A stretch of DNA of 64,000 bases from Hanleya hanleyi (taxonomy: Eukaryota; Mollusca; Polyplacophora; Lepidopleurida; Hanleyidae). The stretch lies in NCBI GenBank assembly GCA_036873755.1, contig JAVTVY010019644.1:16699-80698 (forward strand), given 5' to 3'. Position 1 is the first letter of the stretch, and each line of letters begins with the position of its first letter. Of this stretch, positions 1-10,522 are shown one piece after another. A model generated the notes under the pieces. The model did not search any database. It was not told the origin of the DNA and saw only the letters and a list, made by a program, of their open reading frames with translations. Both the position numbers and the translations under genes were made by a program.

Positions 1-1
1 T

Positions 2-600
2 CTAGTGGGACCTGCATATGACGTATACATATCTCGCCTAGTAGCATTTGCTAGATCCTGTGTTAAATGTGACGATTTTAATCAACGTAACAAAACATTG
101 CTGTAGAAACTTATAAAACAGGGCTATTCCACCAAGCGCCTCCACTCAAATTTGGCGATACATATCGCATGCTGATAGCAAAATACGAGCGTAGCGTGCA
201 ATATCTATGGCGTTACGTTTCATAACTTGTGTCTAATTCCGCTTAACCCGGGGCTAGGGGCCGTATGCACCCATGTTCTTCAAGATCCTCATGGTTCTCA
301 TATGAACAGTCACAATCAAAGCGTGACTGAGATACATCATTCTCTAGATGACGACTTTACAACGATTATTATGGATTAAGAATACTGATCAGCGATACGG
401 ATTTTATATTTTTGGAACATCATGATGTCTTGTCGACATAACTGAAAAGTGTTGACCGCTTCTCCCTTGCAAGAAACTGGCGTATGTTTATGTATACTAT
501 GATTGTCTTTTTGAATTTGCTGGTAATACTGTTATATGGAATATGGTATAGGTCTTTGGATTATGGACGCGGATATTCTTTAATGGACGACGGCTGAATT
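2..600 (+). pseudogene. Retroelement protein C-terminal remnant, copy 1
   Basis: A plus-strand frame from base 2 reads a block with the motif PAYDVYISRLVAFARSC, then a TAG at 104-106, then KLIKQGYSTKRLH in the same frame. This matches a C-terminal region often seen in invertebrate reverse-transcriptase-like proteins (pattern AYGVYISQL.R.AR). The TAG is shared with copy 2 (34,224-34,226), so it predates the duplication. Further 3' sequence (about 370-600) recurs at 34,490-34,730, 40,212-40,491 and 46,540-46,690. The exact retroelement class is not clear; a Penelope-like origin is possible but not shown. Confidence 0.5.
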
Positions 601-870
601 AGGAATGACGGAGTAGACGCTTCTAATCCATCCACTTGCATTTTCTGGTATTCATCTTTCTGGAGTTTCTTGAAAGCTATCTTCTTCTCGATGCCTCTGA
701 AGGCACCCATCGACTTACATCCGGTAAGCCCATGAAAAGACGGGAGTACTTTGCATACTTCTGTACCAATGATAAAGACTATTTCTTGGATTGGGTTGTA
801 TTATAGGATTTGCCTCACACCAGTACGAAACCAAAGTTTGTGGCACATCATTGTGGTGTACATATGTATA

Positions 871-2794
871 TATATATATATTAAATTCAAAGTCATTAAA
901 CGTCTGATGAGCCACCGATGATGTGGTGAAACCGGTAACGACGAATTCCAGCTGTCAGTGTCATTTTATTTTATTTTATTTTCTATATATATATATATAT
1001 ATTTATTTTTTTTACTGTAAACTCTGGACGAACCATTGGGCATTTATTCTTACATTATGTGTGACGATTTTACATTTTCCGCCACATCCTCACGTGACAG
1101 AGAGGAAAATGGTTGTCAGAAGAATAAATAAGTGCCCTTTTGTTGATTTGAAACTTTTTGATGTTTGTACTATGGAATGCTGTAGTTTGGTATTTTAATG
1201 TATTTTAAATAATTTTCGTGCATACAAATACTGATTTAAAAAAAAAACACATCATGAATAACATCATAAGGTGATCCTATAATATATTTGTACGGTGTAT
1301 ATATATATTAGTTAAGTGTCCAGGTCTGCCAGGGGACCCCACTTTTTCAGGAAATCTTCTTTTTTGTTGTTCTTTTCGGCAATTAATTCTTCAATATGTT
1401 TTGTTCGGAAAATTGCCGATCTTGCTGCTGTCCAATTAGGCTTCCTAGAGCATCGGCTTGAGGTGTAAATACTTTTTTTAATCAGTAAGACAATATGGCT
1501 TAGGAGACATGTCTTTTTGCCTGCTTTCCCCAGAATTACTTCTGTCCCAGTTAACCTATCTTGTAGTAAATTCAAGTTTTTCACCCAAAGGAAAAAGTCG
1601 TTCCATATGATTTGTACAAAACGACATTTCCAAAGCAAATGGATTATGGTTTCTTTCTCTTCTGAGCAGAAGGTACAGTTTGCTGACGGTATTCTGTGCC
1701 ATTTTTCTAAGAAATGATTGGTGACTAAAATTATATGTACAATTTGATACTGAAAGTATTGTAGTCAAGTTTCTGATGAGGTTTTCCACACAGATTGATG
1801 TACCTCTTGCCAATTAATATCACTCCCCTCCCCTTCCCTCTCTAACTCGTCCTGCCACTTCATCTGTGCGTTTAATGGGCCTAACTTGACCTGATCCAAA
1901 AGCATTTTATATACAAACTTTGAGCATTTTTGATTCATCAATTTTGTTTTGATTTGAGGACTTTCGGGTCTCAGCAATTTCTCTATTTTCATAGTTGGGA
2001 ATTTTGGCAGATACGATTTGACATTGGCCACGATTGCGAAGTAAAGAAGAAAATTGTTAGTTTGTATATTGTTTTTTGATTTGAAATTTTTGAATGAGAG
2101 AAAGTCGCTGTCTGTTGTTAGCAGATCATTTACAAATGTTGCTCCATGTGAGCACCATTCGCCTATCTCGCGCCAATCGTTTTGTCGAGCAAAATCATAG
2201 ATGAGTAGGTTACTGATCTGCTTCTCTTTGGATTCTGCTTTAATACAATTGAGCCATGAACAAGCAACTTCTCGCCAAAAGGGATTTTTTATTTTTGGGA
2301 TATATTCTGCAAGAGAGATGGGGCTTAGATCCCATACTTTATGGCCAATAGGGCGAAAAATGGACTCCATCAGTTCACTGTAAAAATATGAAAATTCCGA
2401 GGATCGTTTGACCCACTTTACTTTTAGATACATGTAAGCAGCAAAGGATGGAATATGAGGATATTCCAGTCCACCTTCTTCTTTTTTACATATGATTGTC
2501 TTTCGTTTGATTTTGTCGGGACCCCCACTCCAGATGAAGTTGCAGAACGACTTTTCTATTTTCCTAAGTATTGTTGCAGACAGGTCTGGTAAAACCGTTA
2601 AAGGGTGAACTAAGATTGGGAGTACCAGTGTCTTAATAATTGCTACTTTCCCTACTGGTGTTAGACGCCGTTTGAACCAGCTTCCCAGTAATTTTTTTTA
2701 TATTTATCAGCTTTTCCAAATAGTTAATTTCACCCATATCCTCTGATTTTGTACTGAACCATATTCCAAGTATTTTCACACCCCCTGGATCCCA
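871..2794 (-). mobile_element. 5'-truncated non-LTR retrotransposon (L1/Tx1-like) with 13-bp target duplication
   Basis: Minus-strand translation gives the end of a reverse transcriptase and its C-terminal region: GVKILGIWFS, then WFKRRLTPVGKVAIIKTLVLP, FIWSGGPDKIKRKTII, GGLEYPHIPSF, a Cys-His-like segment, and a stop at 1,312. This order (KILGI, LS.FGK...K.L.LP, FIW...KI, GGL..P) is typical of L1-clade/Tx1 ORF2 ends. Several frameshifts are present. Both borders carry GTACATATGTATA (858-870 and 2,795-2,807). The paralogous block has no insert at this spot (about 34,990). The 3' end is on the left, with a (TA)n-rich tail. Confidence 0.88.
1312..2794 (-). pseudogene. LINE ORF2 C-terminal part, frameshifted
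   Basis: The longest open part is 2,433-1,765 (222 codons), which follows the GGLEYPHIPSF block. It continues after a frame change at about 1,800 into NCTYNFSHQSFLRKMAQNT and a C....C/H-type segment (CTF-like, LWKCRFVQIIW), and ends at 1,312. The upstream part (2,794-2,640) is in another frame. No catalytic YADD block is present because truncation removed it. Non-functional. Confidence 0.8.
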
Positions 2795-3059
2795 GTACAT
2801 ATGTATACACATGACTGCAACGTCTGTGTCTGGTGACTGCACAATCACCTGTGAATGGTCATATGAAGCATTGTTGGATGCAGTAGAAATCATGTGTCTG
2901 CTTCTTCATGGTCAGATTCCAGTGATGAACAATCTGATAAAATCAAGGCAGGGGAATATAAGCGACGAGGGTCTTCTACAGCACTGGTGATCAAGATATT
3001 AGAATCCAGTCCACTCCTGCCCAGCCAATGGGATAAGTACATCAAGAATCCAAAAAAAC

Positions 3060-3960
3060 AAAACAAAGCTGAATGCATTTCTTTGTGAACGGTGACGCCA
3101 GACTACGCGAGAAAACCCGAAACCAGATGATCAGTTGGTCCTTATTAGAAGTGCAAGCTGATCAAAACAGGACAAGTATGTGACAAATCTGGCAGCAGTG
3201 GAGTCTGATCATGCGCACAATGCTTAATATGACCATTCACAGATGATCGTCGAGTCATGAGACACAGACATTGCAGTCATGTGTACACATATGTACACCA
3301 CAATGATGTCCACAGACTTTGGTTTCGTACTGGTATGAAGCAAAGGCAACGCTACATCCCAATCCACGAAATAGTCGCTGCCAATGGTCCAGAAGTATGC
3401 AAAGCACTTCCATCCTTGCATGCACTCACAGGATGTGAACCGTTAAGTGTCTTCAATGGCATCGGAAAGAAGACAGATTTGAGGAAACTCCAGAAAGATG
3501 AAAACCAGCAAAAGCAATTGTTCAAGCTAGGAGATATCATCCCACCGACATAGGCTACTATCCAAGCATGCGAACGTTTCGTATGATCCCTCTACACAAC
3601 ACCTCGGGAAGCTAGCGACAAAGCAGACAAAATCAAATATTGGATGTTCAGTCAGAAATAGCAGAGGAGTGAATGCCTCCCACCAACTTCTGACAGTACC
3701 CGGCTGCACATACATTGAGCTAACTGCCAGTCTTTTATCAGAAAGGCATCACAGCTCGCCAATCAAGGGTTGCAAGAGCCAGGTGGTAATAGTTCCAACC
3801 CACCCTAATATCCAGCTGAGCTGGTTGAGCTGACAGCATGTAGGTGTAAGGCATCTGTATGCCACCGCAGCCACATATGTGCCTGCAAAAGCACCGAGAT
3901 ACCATTGAAGAGACCACTGAGAGGTGAACCATGCAGAGACTCAAACAAAGTATTTTGGTT
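3060..3960 (+). pseudogene. HEEAD/SPDTDV/HALTGC family gene fragment, plus-strand copy 1
   Basis: The plus strand reads LWFRTGMKQRQRYIPIHEIV and LHALTGCEPLSVFNGIGKKT (3,257-3,553), then a TAG at about 3,551, then in-frame remains such as ACERFV, a run of P/T/S, and a Cys-rich end near 3,840-3,930 (C.C...C...C.C) that resembles the tesmin-like tail of this family. It stands head-to-head with the minus-strand fragment at 2,808-3,078, so the two make an imperfect inverted repeat. Stops and frame changes make it a pseudogene. Best-preserved part: 3,290-3,550. Confidence 0.6.
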
Positions 3961-6690
3961 GGATGCCATTCAAATTGAATAATTCACAGACAGACTATTT
4001 GAACATGTTAGAAACTGCCGTTTCGTTTTTTCTATGGACATGGACACAGTAAAATGATTGTCGACACTGCATTAATATTGAGTGTTTGACTATAATTATT
4101 ATATGCAGTCATATGATCTTGTGGGTAAATTTTCTTGAGATTGCTTTTCTTGTGATTTTGGGGCAGGGGAATGGAAATGCCCATAGTTTTGTTTTAGCTC
4201 CAAGAATGTCAACACTCTTCGTTTTGCTTTTTGAAACGTAGATAGATGAAATTAACTGCACTAATTGTATTATCAACCTGGTGGTTCACTGAAAGATGGG
4301 TTTTTTTGCAGAATTACAGTAAAAAAAATCCATGCAGTTTCACTTCATAATATAGCATTATATTGAGGTAAAATTGAATTTGGTAAGCAGCAATGCAAAG
4401 ACCTGTTTCCTGTCAACAAAAGCTGTTGCGGATTCTTGGCTGAAGGAACTGAGAATTGCGCGTCACCCGCCACCCACCTAATAGAAAATAGGCTGTCGGT
4501 TATTGATGATGCTAGAATATAACTGAGTGTTGCACGAAACCATTTTGAGCTGGTCCTGGCCCCTGAGGCTTTATTACTCTTAGTTTGCCTAAAAGAGATA
4601 ACTTTGCTGAAAATTTTGCGAAAGATCTAGATGTGTTGGCGTACAGGCAATTTCCGTACAAAGTTACGTCCCTTCGTCTTCAGTTTGCAACTTCGCCATA
4701 CGTCTGCCGTATTTGCCACGAGCGAGTCCTAAACTTACGAGAGTACTGGTTGTGTTCTGCAGCAGCTTAGGTATTCCTATCATACGCATATTTCGGGCAA
4801 CAGTAAACGAACACATTATTTATTTATCGAAAGAATGTTCTTTTCACTACTGCAAGAACAACCAACGGTAGGTTTCCATTGACTTGAGTCTGGGTTTGCT
4901 TCAGTGTACAGAGTCTGGCAAGATCTCGTGCCTTACAGCAGGCTGTTAACGGGCAAAAATAAGCAAAACTGTTCATCATTCTGAGAAGAGAGATTGAACA
5001 TTTCCACGAAAGTAGTAACAAAATGGGATCTTCGCACCCATTCATAGGCAGATAACTCTTATTCCTTCTTTCACGACGGGTCAACGGCTATGACGTCGCT
5101 TCCGGTCACGTGACTTCCGGATCCAATGTCAGTAATCGCACAATTACATATTTGGTCGTATGCCCTGAAAAGCTTTCATTAAATTTGCAACTTACCTGAT
5201 TTCGTTTGGTGAAGCCAATTCAGACTTGCGCAACTGAAAAAAGTAAAATGATGATTTTAGATTTTGTTCAGCATGTGACTTTGTTGTTATATAATGATAC
5301 AAGAATAGCCTTATCGGCAAGAGAAGTATAGTATTTGATTATATCTCCCAAATATGCCGTGGTATCAGCATAATCACTTGGTCTATTACAATATTGTAAT
5401 ATTTCCTGTAGGGTGACAGCGGTGGGCCCTTAGTCTGTAGAAGGAAGGACCAAACACCTGTTCTTGTCGGCTTGGCTTCAGCAGTCTTCAGGAGGTGCGA
5501 TGCCACCAAACCAAATGTCTTCTCTCGAATCTCCATATATCGCAACTGGATCCGCCTTGCATTAACAAACATAGAGTTGTAGATACATTCAATGCGAATA
5601 AATCATATAAGATTAATTGATTTAGTGGAGAGGTGTATTTGCTATCATTGATATTATGGATGCTATCTTCACGGAACACCGAATTTCTTTTTTTCAAACT
5701 TATCTCTTAGCTCTGAGATAACATGTCGCTTCTGCCCTCTTCGGATCTGTTATGTAGCCTTTTCGAAATTCGTAAATGAAACGAGACATGGGCTGAAAAT
5801 AACCGAAAGGGCACACATGTTCACATACGTTAGTCCTCCTGGCGCGAAACAGACAGGAATAATTTGGATTCAGAAAACCCAGTAGACTTTTTACGTTTTC
5901 CGATAGCAGTGCTTTGTAAAAAAAACTCATTATGTCTTAGGAAATCGCTGAATTACTTCGAATATAATATTACCTTAATGGAAGTGGATTCAAATCCGAT
6001 GAATTAGCTTCATCTTCTCTGTAACAAGCCGCCAACGTCTCACAGAAATAAAATGACATTCCCATGAAGTTATAAGTATTGTCTGTAATGTCCTTGTAAT
6101 GCCCATATATGGTATATATTTCGAACTAGCTGCATCGTAGGACCGGGTTCGGGAGAAACCCAGTCACAGGAATTTTAGTTTATTCCTTCCAATTTAGCGC
6201 ATATTGAAAATTTCGTCCTTGCTAACCATTCTGGAGGACTGAATCTCCTTATACGGTGACGTCAGGGGAGTAGGCCTATTGATGCTTGCAAAACATCTTC
6301 AAGAAAACAGCTTAATATCGTCGGTAGATTTGCTACGCTGGAGTCGTGGCTATCCTTTTAAACACTTCAACAAAAGTAAGTTCCCCAAAATGTAGCCCCA
6401 TATTTTCGAAGATATTTGCTTCAATGCGATAAAATTTCTTACACATCATCGGGTTGTATCAAGTTTGAACCTGCTGAATGAGCATGCGCAAAGTTCAAGT
6501 CGGATGCATTTCAAAAGTTGCAAGGAAAATTTTATCACGATTATCGCAGCCATACGGTCACCTAAACACAAAGTTAACACCTTAATAAGGTGTCACAGTA
6601 GTCAACATTGGCTTATTATCTCCCGGACAAATTGTGCCCGTATGGTATTCTCGTCGTTGGCGTCGTCTGTCTGTCTGTCTGTCTGTCCAT
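3961..6690. other. No gene recognised; repeat-derived sequence
   Basis: 4,060-5,431 is missing from the duplicated partner, where AAAATGATT is joined directly to AGTCTGTAG (36,177/36,178). This suggests a deletion there, since no target duplication marks an insertion here. A TGACGTCGCTTCCGG motif lies at 5,091-5,105, beside TCACGTGA. 5,432-6,690 matches 36,178-37,299 and then 40,846-40,978. A (TGTC)n run lies at 6,667-6,690. I see no supported coding sequence. Confidence 0.6.
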
Positions 6691-6934
6691 CATTATTAGT
6701 AGTATAGTCTACTGAAAAAAGGTCCCATTCACCTCTTTGCACTTACACTTGAGGTGTTGGCGCTGGAGATTGGAAAGTGACCTCTGCCAGAGTTTGGCCG
6801 CCATCTTGAATTTGGTAAAAAACGTTACCAATTTGGCAGCGGCTTATTCTCTTGAACTCTGATGCGGTGATGCGGTCATGTCTGGCGGTGATTCGGTCAG
6901 TCCCCGCGGAGAAAAAGTAGTCCCCAGAATTAAA

Positions 6935-7850
6935 ATACGCTGCATGGTCCGATTGGGTAGTATGAGATATCAATGTGAAGCACTCGTGAAGGGGCATCTG
7001 ATGGGATGGGTGTTTGGTTGGAATATCGTCATTCTGCGCATGCGCGGTGGACAAAGAGTATGGAAATAGACGTTTTGAGATTTAGGAGAGCCCCTAATGG
7101 GCCGATGGAGTCGTATGAGGTATCAATGTGAAGCCTGGGTAGGCCCATAGGCCTATACTGCATTGGCTATGGGTGTATAGATCCATAAGGGGTGGACGTT
7201 TTGGGATCTAGGTGGGCCACTAATCGTCCGATGGGGTCGAGTGAGGTATCAATGTGAAGCCTATGTGAGGGAGCATCCGACGGGATGGGTGTGGGGTTGG
7301 AATATCGTCATTCTGCGCATGCGCAGTTGACAAAGTGTATGGAAATAGACCTTTTGAGATTTAGGGGAGCCCCTAATGGGCCGATGGAGTCGTATGAGGT
7401 ATCAATGTGAAGTATTCGTGAAGGGGCATCTCATGGGCTGGGTGTGGAGTTGAAATATAGTCATTCAGCGCATGCGCGGTGGACAAAGGGTATGGAAATA
7501 GACGTTTTGGGATTTAGGGGAGCTCCTCATGGGCCGATGAGGTATCAATGTGAAGCGTATGTGAGGGGGGCACCCACCTGGACTAGTGTCTCTGCCGTTG
7601 TCAACATTCTGCGCACGCGCAAACAGGGAATTGTGGGAAAAGGGTATGGAAATAGACGTTTTGGGGTCTTGGTGGGCTACTATTGATCCTATGGAGTCGT
7701 ATGAGGTATCAATGTGAAGCATTCGTGAAGGAGCATCCGACGGGGTGGGCGCATGCGCAGTAGACAAAGTGTATGGAAATAGACGTCTTGGGGTCGTGGG
7801 GGATTCCTAGTGGTCCATTGGGTCGAGTGAGGCTCTCGTCAGTCATGTCA
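6935..7850 (+). repeat. About 150-bp satellite array, left side of element 1
   Basis: Six units share GAGGTATCAATGTGAAG, CATCYGAYGGG, GCGCATGCGC and GGAAATAGACGTTTTG. The CAATGTGAAG anchor recurs at about 6,971, 7,124, 7,250, 7,403, 7,545 and 7,710 (spacing 126-165 bp). The same unit occurs inverted three times at 13.11-13.49 kb and once near 17,150. Arrays inside long terminal inverted repeats are usual for Polintons. Confidence 0.85.
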
Positions 7851-8203
7851 TGAGTGTTTTCACAGAAAAAATAATAAATAAAAAGCGGAACACGGACTTT
7901 ACTCCTACAATTATATGTATTATACAATATACGGGGAAATGCCTATATGGGGGAATAGGTTGTGAGGTCTTGTTTTTCTCGTCTCGGCGAGAAAGTCACA
8001 ATGGGAGGGGTCCCGGAGCGAAACGGTGAAATTTTTCGAAAAGGTCTGTATATAGCCCCATAGGCTGGCTATGGTGGGTATAGATCCAACCTGGGAAATT
8101 CACACACGTTCATTGTGATATGGGTTGTATGGACTTGTTTTTCACGTTTCGTCATTTAGAACACGATGGGAAGGGTCCCGGAGCGAAAAGGTGAAAATTT
8201 TTT
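7851..8203. repeat. Terminal-repeat debris running into the first capsid-block gene
   Basis: It contains AAAAAGCGGAACACGGACTT (shared with 47.3-47.7 kb and 57.1-57.4 kb) and two copies of a GTCCCGGAGCGAAA-like segment (about 8,011 and 8,176). The second copy is directly followed by coding sequence of the small basic protein at 8,204, with no start codon. This is the deletion breakpoint of element 1. Confidence 0.65.
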
Positions 8204-8458
8204 GCGGACCCTGACCTTGTACGCTGTCTGTGCGAGATCGGGTACAACCTGTTAAAAGGCAACATACCACTGACTCCGGCTCAGAAGACCAAGTTGGCCG
8301 AGCATAAGACAGGTCTCCGAACCCTAGTCCAGAAGCGGGTCCCTCAAACACAATAGAAAAAGGTGTTACAGAAAGGCGGCTTTCTCGGGGCCATCTTAGC
8401 ACCGTTGGCCGCTTCCGTGTTGGGTCCAGTATTGGGTGGACTCTTCGGCCGACAATGA
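8204..8458 (+). pseudogene. Small basic Polinton protein, 5'-truncated, with internal stop
   Basis: The frame from 8,204 begins mid-protein (ADPDLVRCLCE), continues LLKGNIPLTPAQKTKLAEHK, has a TAG at 8,354-8,356, and ends KGGFLGAILAPLAAS...LFGRQ with TGA at 8,456-8,458. The element 2 copy (53,121-52,771) has about 32 more residues at the N-terminus. A PLTP.QK..L..HK block followed by a QKGGFL hydrophobic tail is common among invertebrate Polinton-type elements; its role is unknown to me, possibly a core or membrane-active virion protein. Its stop overlaps the next start (ATGA). Confidence 0.75.
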
Positions 8459-9294
8459 ACCACACGAAAAAAATGGTCCTCGTCGAACCACGATTCCTTC
8501 AAAACCTCCAATCGCCCTACCCTGTCCCACCTACGGTGAAGACCATAAACACCCTCGATGGAGAGATGCAACAGATCTTACAGAGACCGGGGTTAAGCGA
8601 CAGTGAGAAAGTACAACGGTACAATGAGACGCTTCAACGGTACATGACGTTCATGGACCAATACAAAACCCTCTCTACCCCACCACCACCACCACCACCA
8701 CCACGTGACACACCGCCGACCTCAGCACCGCTCCAACAGCCGCCATTACCAGGGGTACTACCCACAGCCCCACAGTGGGTGGAAGACGAAGTGCTGAAGA
8801 GTGTACCTGCATCGTTCAAGAAACAAGCTGGCCTGGTATTACAACGGATGAAACAGAATCCTAACATGACTTGGAATGATAAAGGCGAACTAATGGTACA
8901 GAATCAGGTGGTCCCCGGGACGCACATGACGGATTTAGTGAATGACCTGATGCGTAAACGCAGGTCGCACACGGATCCTCGAGGATGGGAGGTCTTCGCT
9001 CAAGGCTTGAAAGACATGCATGTACCACAGGAATTGGTGGGGAACCCCCACCGCTGGGCCTTTATGCAGCGAACCCAGCAATCGCCGAGTGGGCCACTAC
9101 CTTCTTGGGAATCCGAATGGGAACCGGAGTCACCCCCCAAAACACCACCACAACAACGGGCACCTTCTTTTCAGACCTTTAAAAAACCATCCTTGATCAG
9201 GACACCCCACATCTCCAGAGCCGTGACACGTAGCAAGTCAACGCGACGAACACGACGCCGGACACAACCACCCAAGGCCTGGAACACCTATTAA
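8455..9294 (+). CDS. Polinton virion-associated proline-rich protein (279 aa)
   Basis: Open reading frame of 279 residues whose ATG overlaps the preceding TGA by four bases, as expected for translational coupling or compact viral packing. Residues about 80-87 are a run of eight prolines. The conserved core follows: WVEDEVLKSVPASFKKQAGLVLQRMK, then NPNMTWNDKGELMVQNQVVPGTHMTDLVNDL. The C-terminus is rich in Arg, Ser and Thr (RRTRRRTQ), which would suit nucleic-acid binding. The same protein type precedes the penton gene in element 2. The function is not established. This is the least damaged gene of element 1. Confidence 0.75.
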   Translation: MNHTKKMVLVEPRFLQNLQSPYPVPPTVKTINTLDGEMQQILQRPGLSDSEKVQRYNETLQRYMTFMDQYKTLSTPPPPPPPPRDTPPTSAPLQQPPLPGVLPTAPQWVEDEVLKSVPASFKKQAGLVLQRMKQNPNMTWNDKGELMVQNQVVPGTHMTDLVNDLMRKRRSHTDPRGWEVFAQGLKDMHVPQELVGNPHRWAFMQRTQQSPSGPLPSWESEWEPESPPKTPPQQRAPSFQTFKKPSLIRTPHISRAVTRSKSTRRTRRRTQPPKAWNTY

Positions 9295-9327
9295 AACCAA
9301 CAGCAGCAGCAGGACAGCTCAGTCGCC

Positions 9328-10116
9328 ATGTTTTACCTCACCCTACCCAGTAACAGTTCGCTGGATGTGTTTCCTGACAACACCTTGGCCAAGTACGTGA
9401 CCCAGTTACCGCAACCGTTGCATTTACCTGGGCGCTGGGAATGTGGCCTAGTGGATATCCAATACCCTTACTCGTGGTACAACGTGCGAGCCAATGAAGT
9501 GTGGTACGAGGTGACCTACGAAGGAAAAGACACCCGACTCACCCTCCCCGAAGGCCAATACGATACTCCCAAGGAGTTCATGGGTGGGCTGTCAAGACTG
9601 TTGCATTATAAGGCTCTACGGGAGGTCACGAATACTTCAAAACCCATCAAAGACTATCCCTTCAAGAATCACGTGGACTTCGATTACAACGCACACAACG
9701 ACAAGGCAGAGCTTATCGTCACCGCCAACGCGAGTTTCGTACTGAGTCCTATCCTACAGCAAATGCTGGATTTCGATCTACGGACGTTCGCTGGTCCCAC
9801 CGCCCACCAAGGCGAGATCCCGATGGATATGAAGTCGGGTATGTACGGACTCTACGTCTACTCGGACGTGGTGGACAACCACATCGTGGGCGATATCAAC
9901 ACACCTCTGTTACGGGTGGTGCCCATTAAAAAGTTGTATGGAGATCAACTCACCCACAGTTTCACCCACATGCTCTACCTACCCGTACGACAAACCCACA
10001 TCAACACGATCACGGTGGATATAAGAGATGACACGGGACGACCGGTGGCATTCGAACGCAGAAAAGTGGTGCTGACAATTCATTTTCGACAGGCACGTGC
10101 TCCCCACTTTGTATAA
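9328..10116 (+). CDS. Penton-like minor capsid protein (262 aa)
   Basis: An intact 262-residue frame starting MFYLTLPSNSSLDVFPDN, with LPGRWECGLVDIQYPYSWYNV near residue 40 and GDINTPLLRVVPI near residue 190. In Polintons this is the single jelly-roll protein expected to form capsid vertices; the family is often deposited as F54H12.2-like proteins. It lies 33 bp after the proline-rich gene and its TAA overlaps the next ATG by one base (TAATG). The length fits an almost complete family member. Element 2 carries a broken copy (51,908-51,212). Confidence 0.85.
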   Translation: MFYLTLPSNSSLDVFPDNTLAKYVTQLPQPLHLPGRWECGLVDIQYPYSWYNVRANEVWYEVTYEGKDTRLTLPEGQYDTPKEFMGGLSRLLHYKALREVTNTSKPIKDYPFKNHVDFDYNAHNDKAELIVTANASFVLSPILQQMLDFDLRTFAGPTAHQGEIPMDMKSGMYGLYVYSDVVDNHIVGDINTPLLRVVPIKKLYGDQLTHSFTHMLYLPVRQTHINTITVDIRDDTGRPVAFERRKVVLTIHFRQARAPHFV

Positions 10117-10519
10117 TGAAGGTGCCTTACGAGTGCGATGCACGCAGCTATATGGACTATTATGCCCAACAGGCCGGCGGTGGCCTTCCGGTTTTTAGTG
10201 GTGCACGCATGCAACGTGGACATGGACTGGGGAACATACTCGGGAGCATCGTCAAAACGTTCCTGCCCTTGGTGACGCGTGGGGTGAAAGCAATCGGCAA
10301 ACAAGCGGTACGCAGTGGACTGCAAGTCGCCGGTGATGTCTTGGGGGTACGGCACCCAAAGAAGCCTTGAAACGGCGGGCCAAAGAAGCAGGAGGCGCCT
10401 TGGTGGCCAAAGCACAACGCACCGTAGGGAATAAAAGACCTGCACCACGGAGACCACGCACCAGTCGACGACCGACCCAGCGACGACGCACATCGAAGAC
10501 CCAGGATATCTTTTCTTAA
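10116..10519 (+). CDS. pVI/pX-like amphipathic virion peptide, frame change in the C-terminal part
   Basis: The frame from 10,116 (84 codons) contains GLPVFSGARMQRGHGLGNIL followed by an amphipathic GSIVKTFLPLVTRGVKAIGK helix and stops at 10,370. Just before the stop, after a G5 run (about 10,342), the -1 frame stays open to 10,519 as a Lys/Arg-rich tail ending KTQDIFS. The G.GLG..L..I....LP amphipathic core resembles adenovirus core/lytic peptides pX and pVI, as noted for adinto/Polinton elements. The same frame change exists in element 2, so it is shared: an old mutation, a programmed shift, or a repeated homopolymer assembly error. Confidence 0.7.
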
Positions 10520-10522
10520 AAC

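Larger units (their letters stand above)
627..3090 (-). pseudogene. HEEAD/SPDTDV/HALTGC family gene fragment, split by a LINE
   Basis: On the minus strand, 3,078-2,808 reads SDHEEADT, then, after a small frame break, QSPDTDVAVMCIHMY. The rest (LWF/WCEAN, then the LTGC-like block) lies at 857-627 beyond the LINE. Proteins with HEEADTR...SPDTDVLVL...RYIPIHEI...LHALTGCD...GIGK occur in many invertebrate repeats. The paired acidic motifs and the G-I-G-K helix-turn resemble PIN/FEN-type nucleases; that relation is inference. The gene is dead: it is interrupted by 1.9 kb, frameshifted, and has lost its C-terminus. Confidence 0.6.
1..6690. repeat. Large duplicated block, copy 1 (partner 34,121-40,978)
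   Basis: Reading along both blocks, base 1 aligns with 34,121, base 3,260 with about 35,413, base 5,440 with about 36,180 and base 6,551 with the two sides of a 3.5-kb insertion in the partner. The copies are colinear and similar, apart from three large differences: a LINE at 871-2,794 here, 4,060-5,431 that is absent from copy 2, and an inverted-repeat element (37,300-40,844) found only in copy 2. The window starts inside the block, so its true left end is unknown. Confidence 0.85.

Noticed and set aside
8142..8571. Minus-strand frames over the capsid block start
   Set aside because: Shadow frames of the plus-strand genes; homology lies only on the plus strand.
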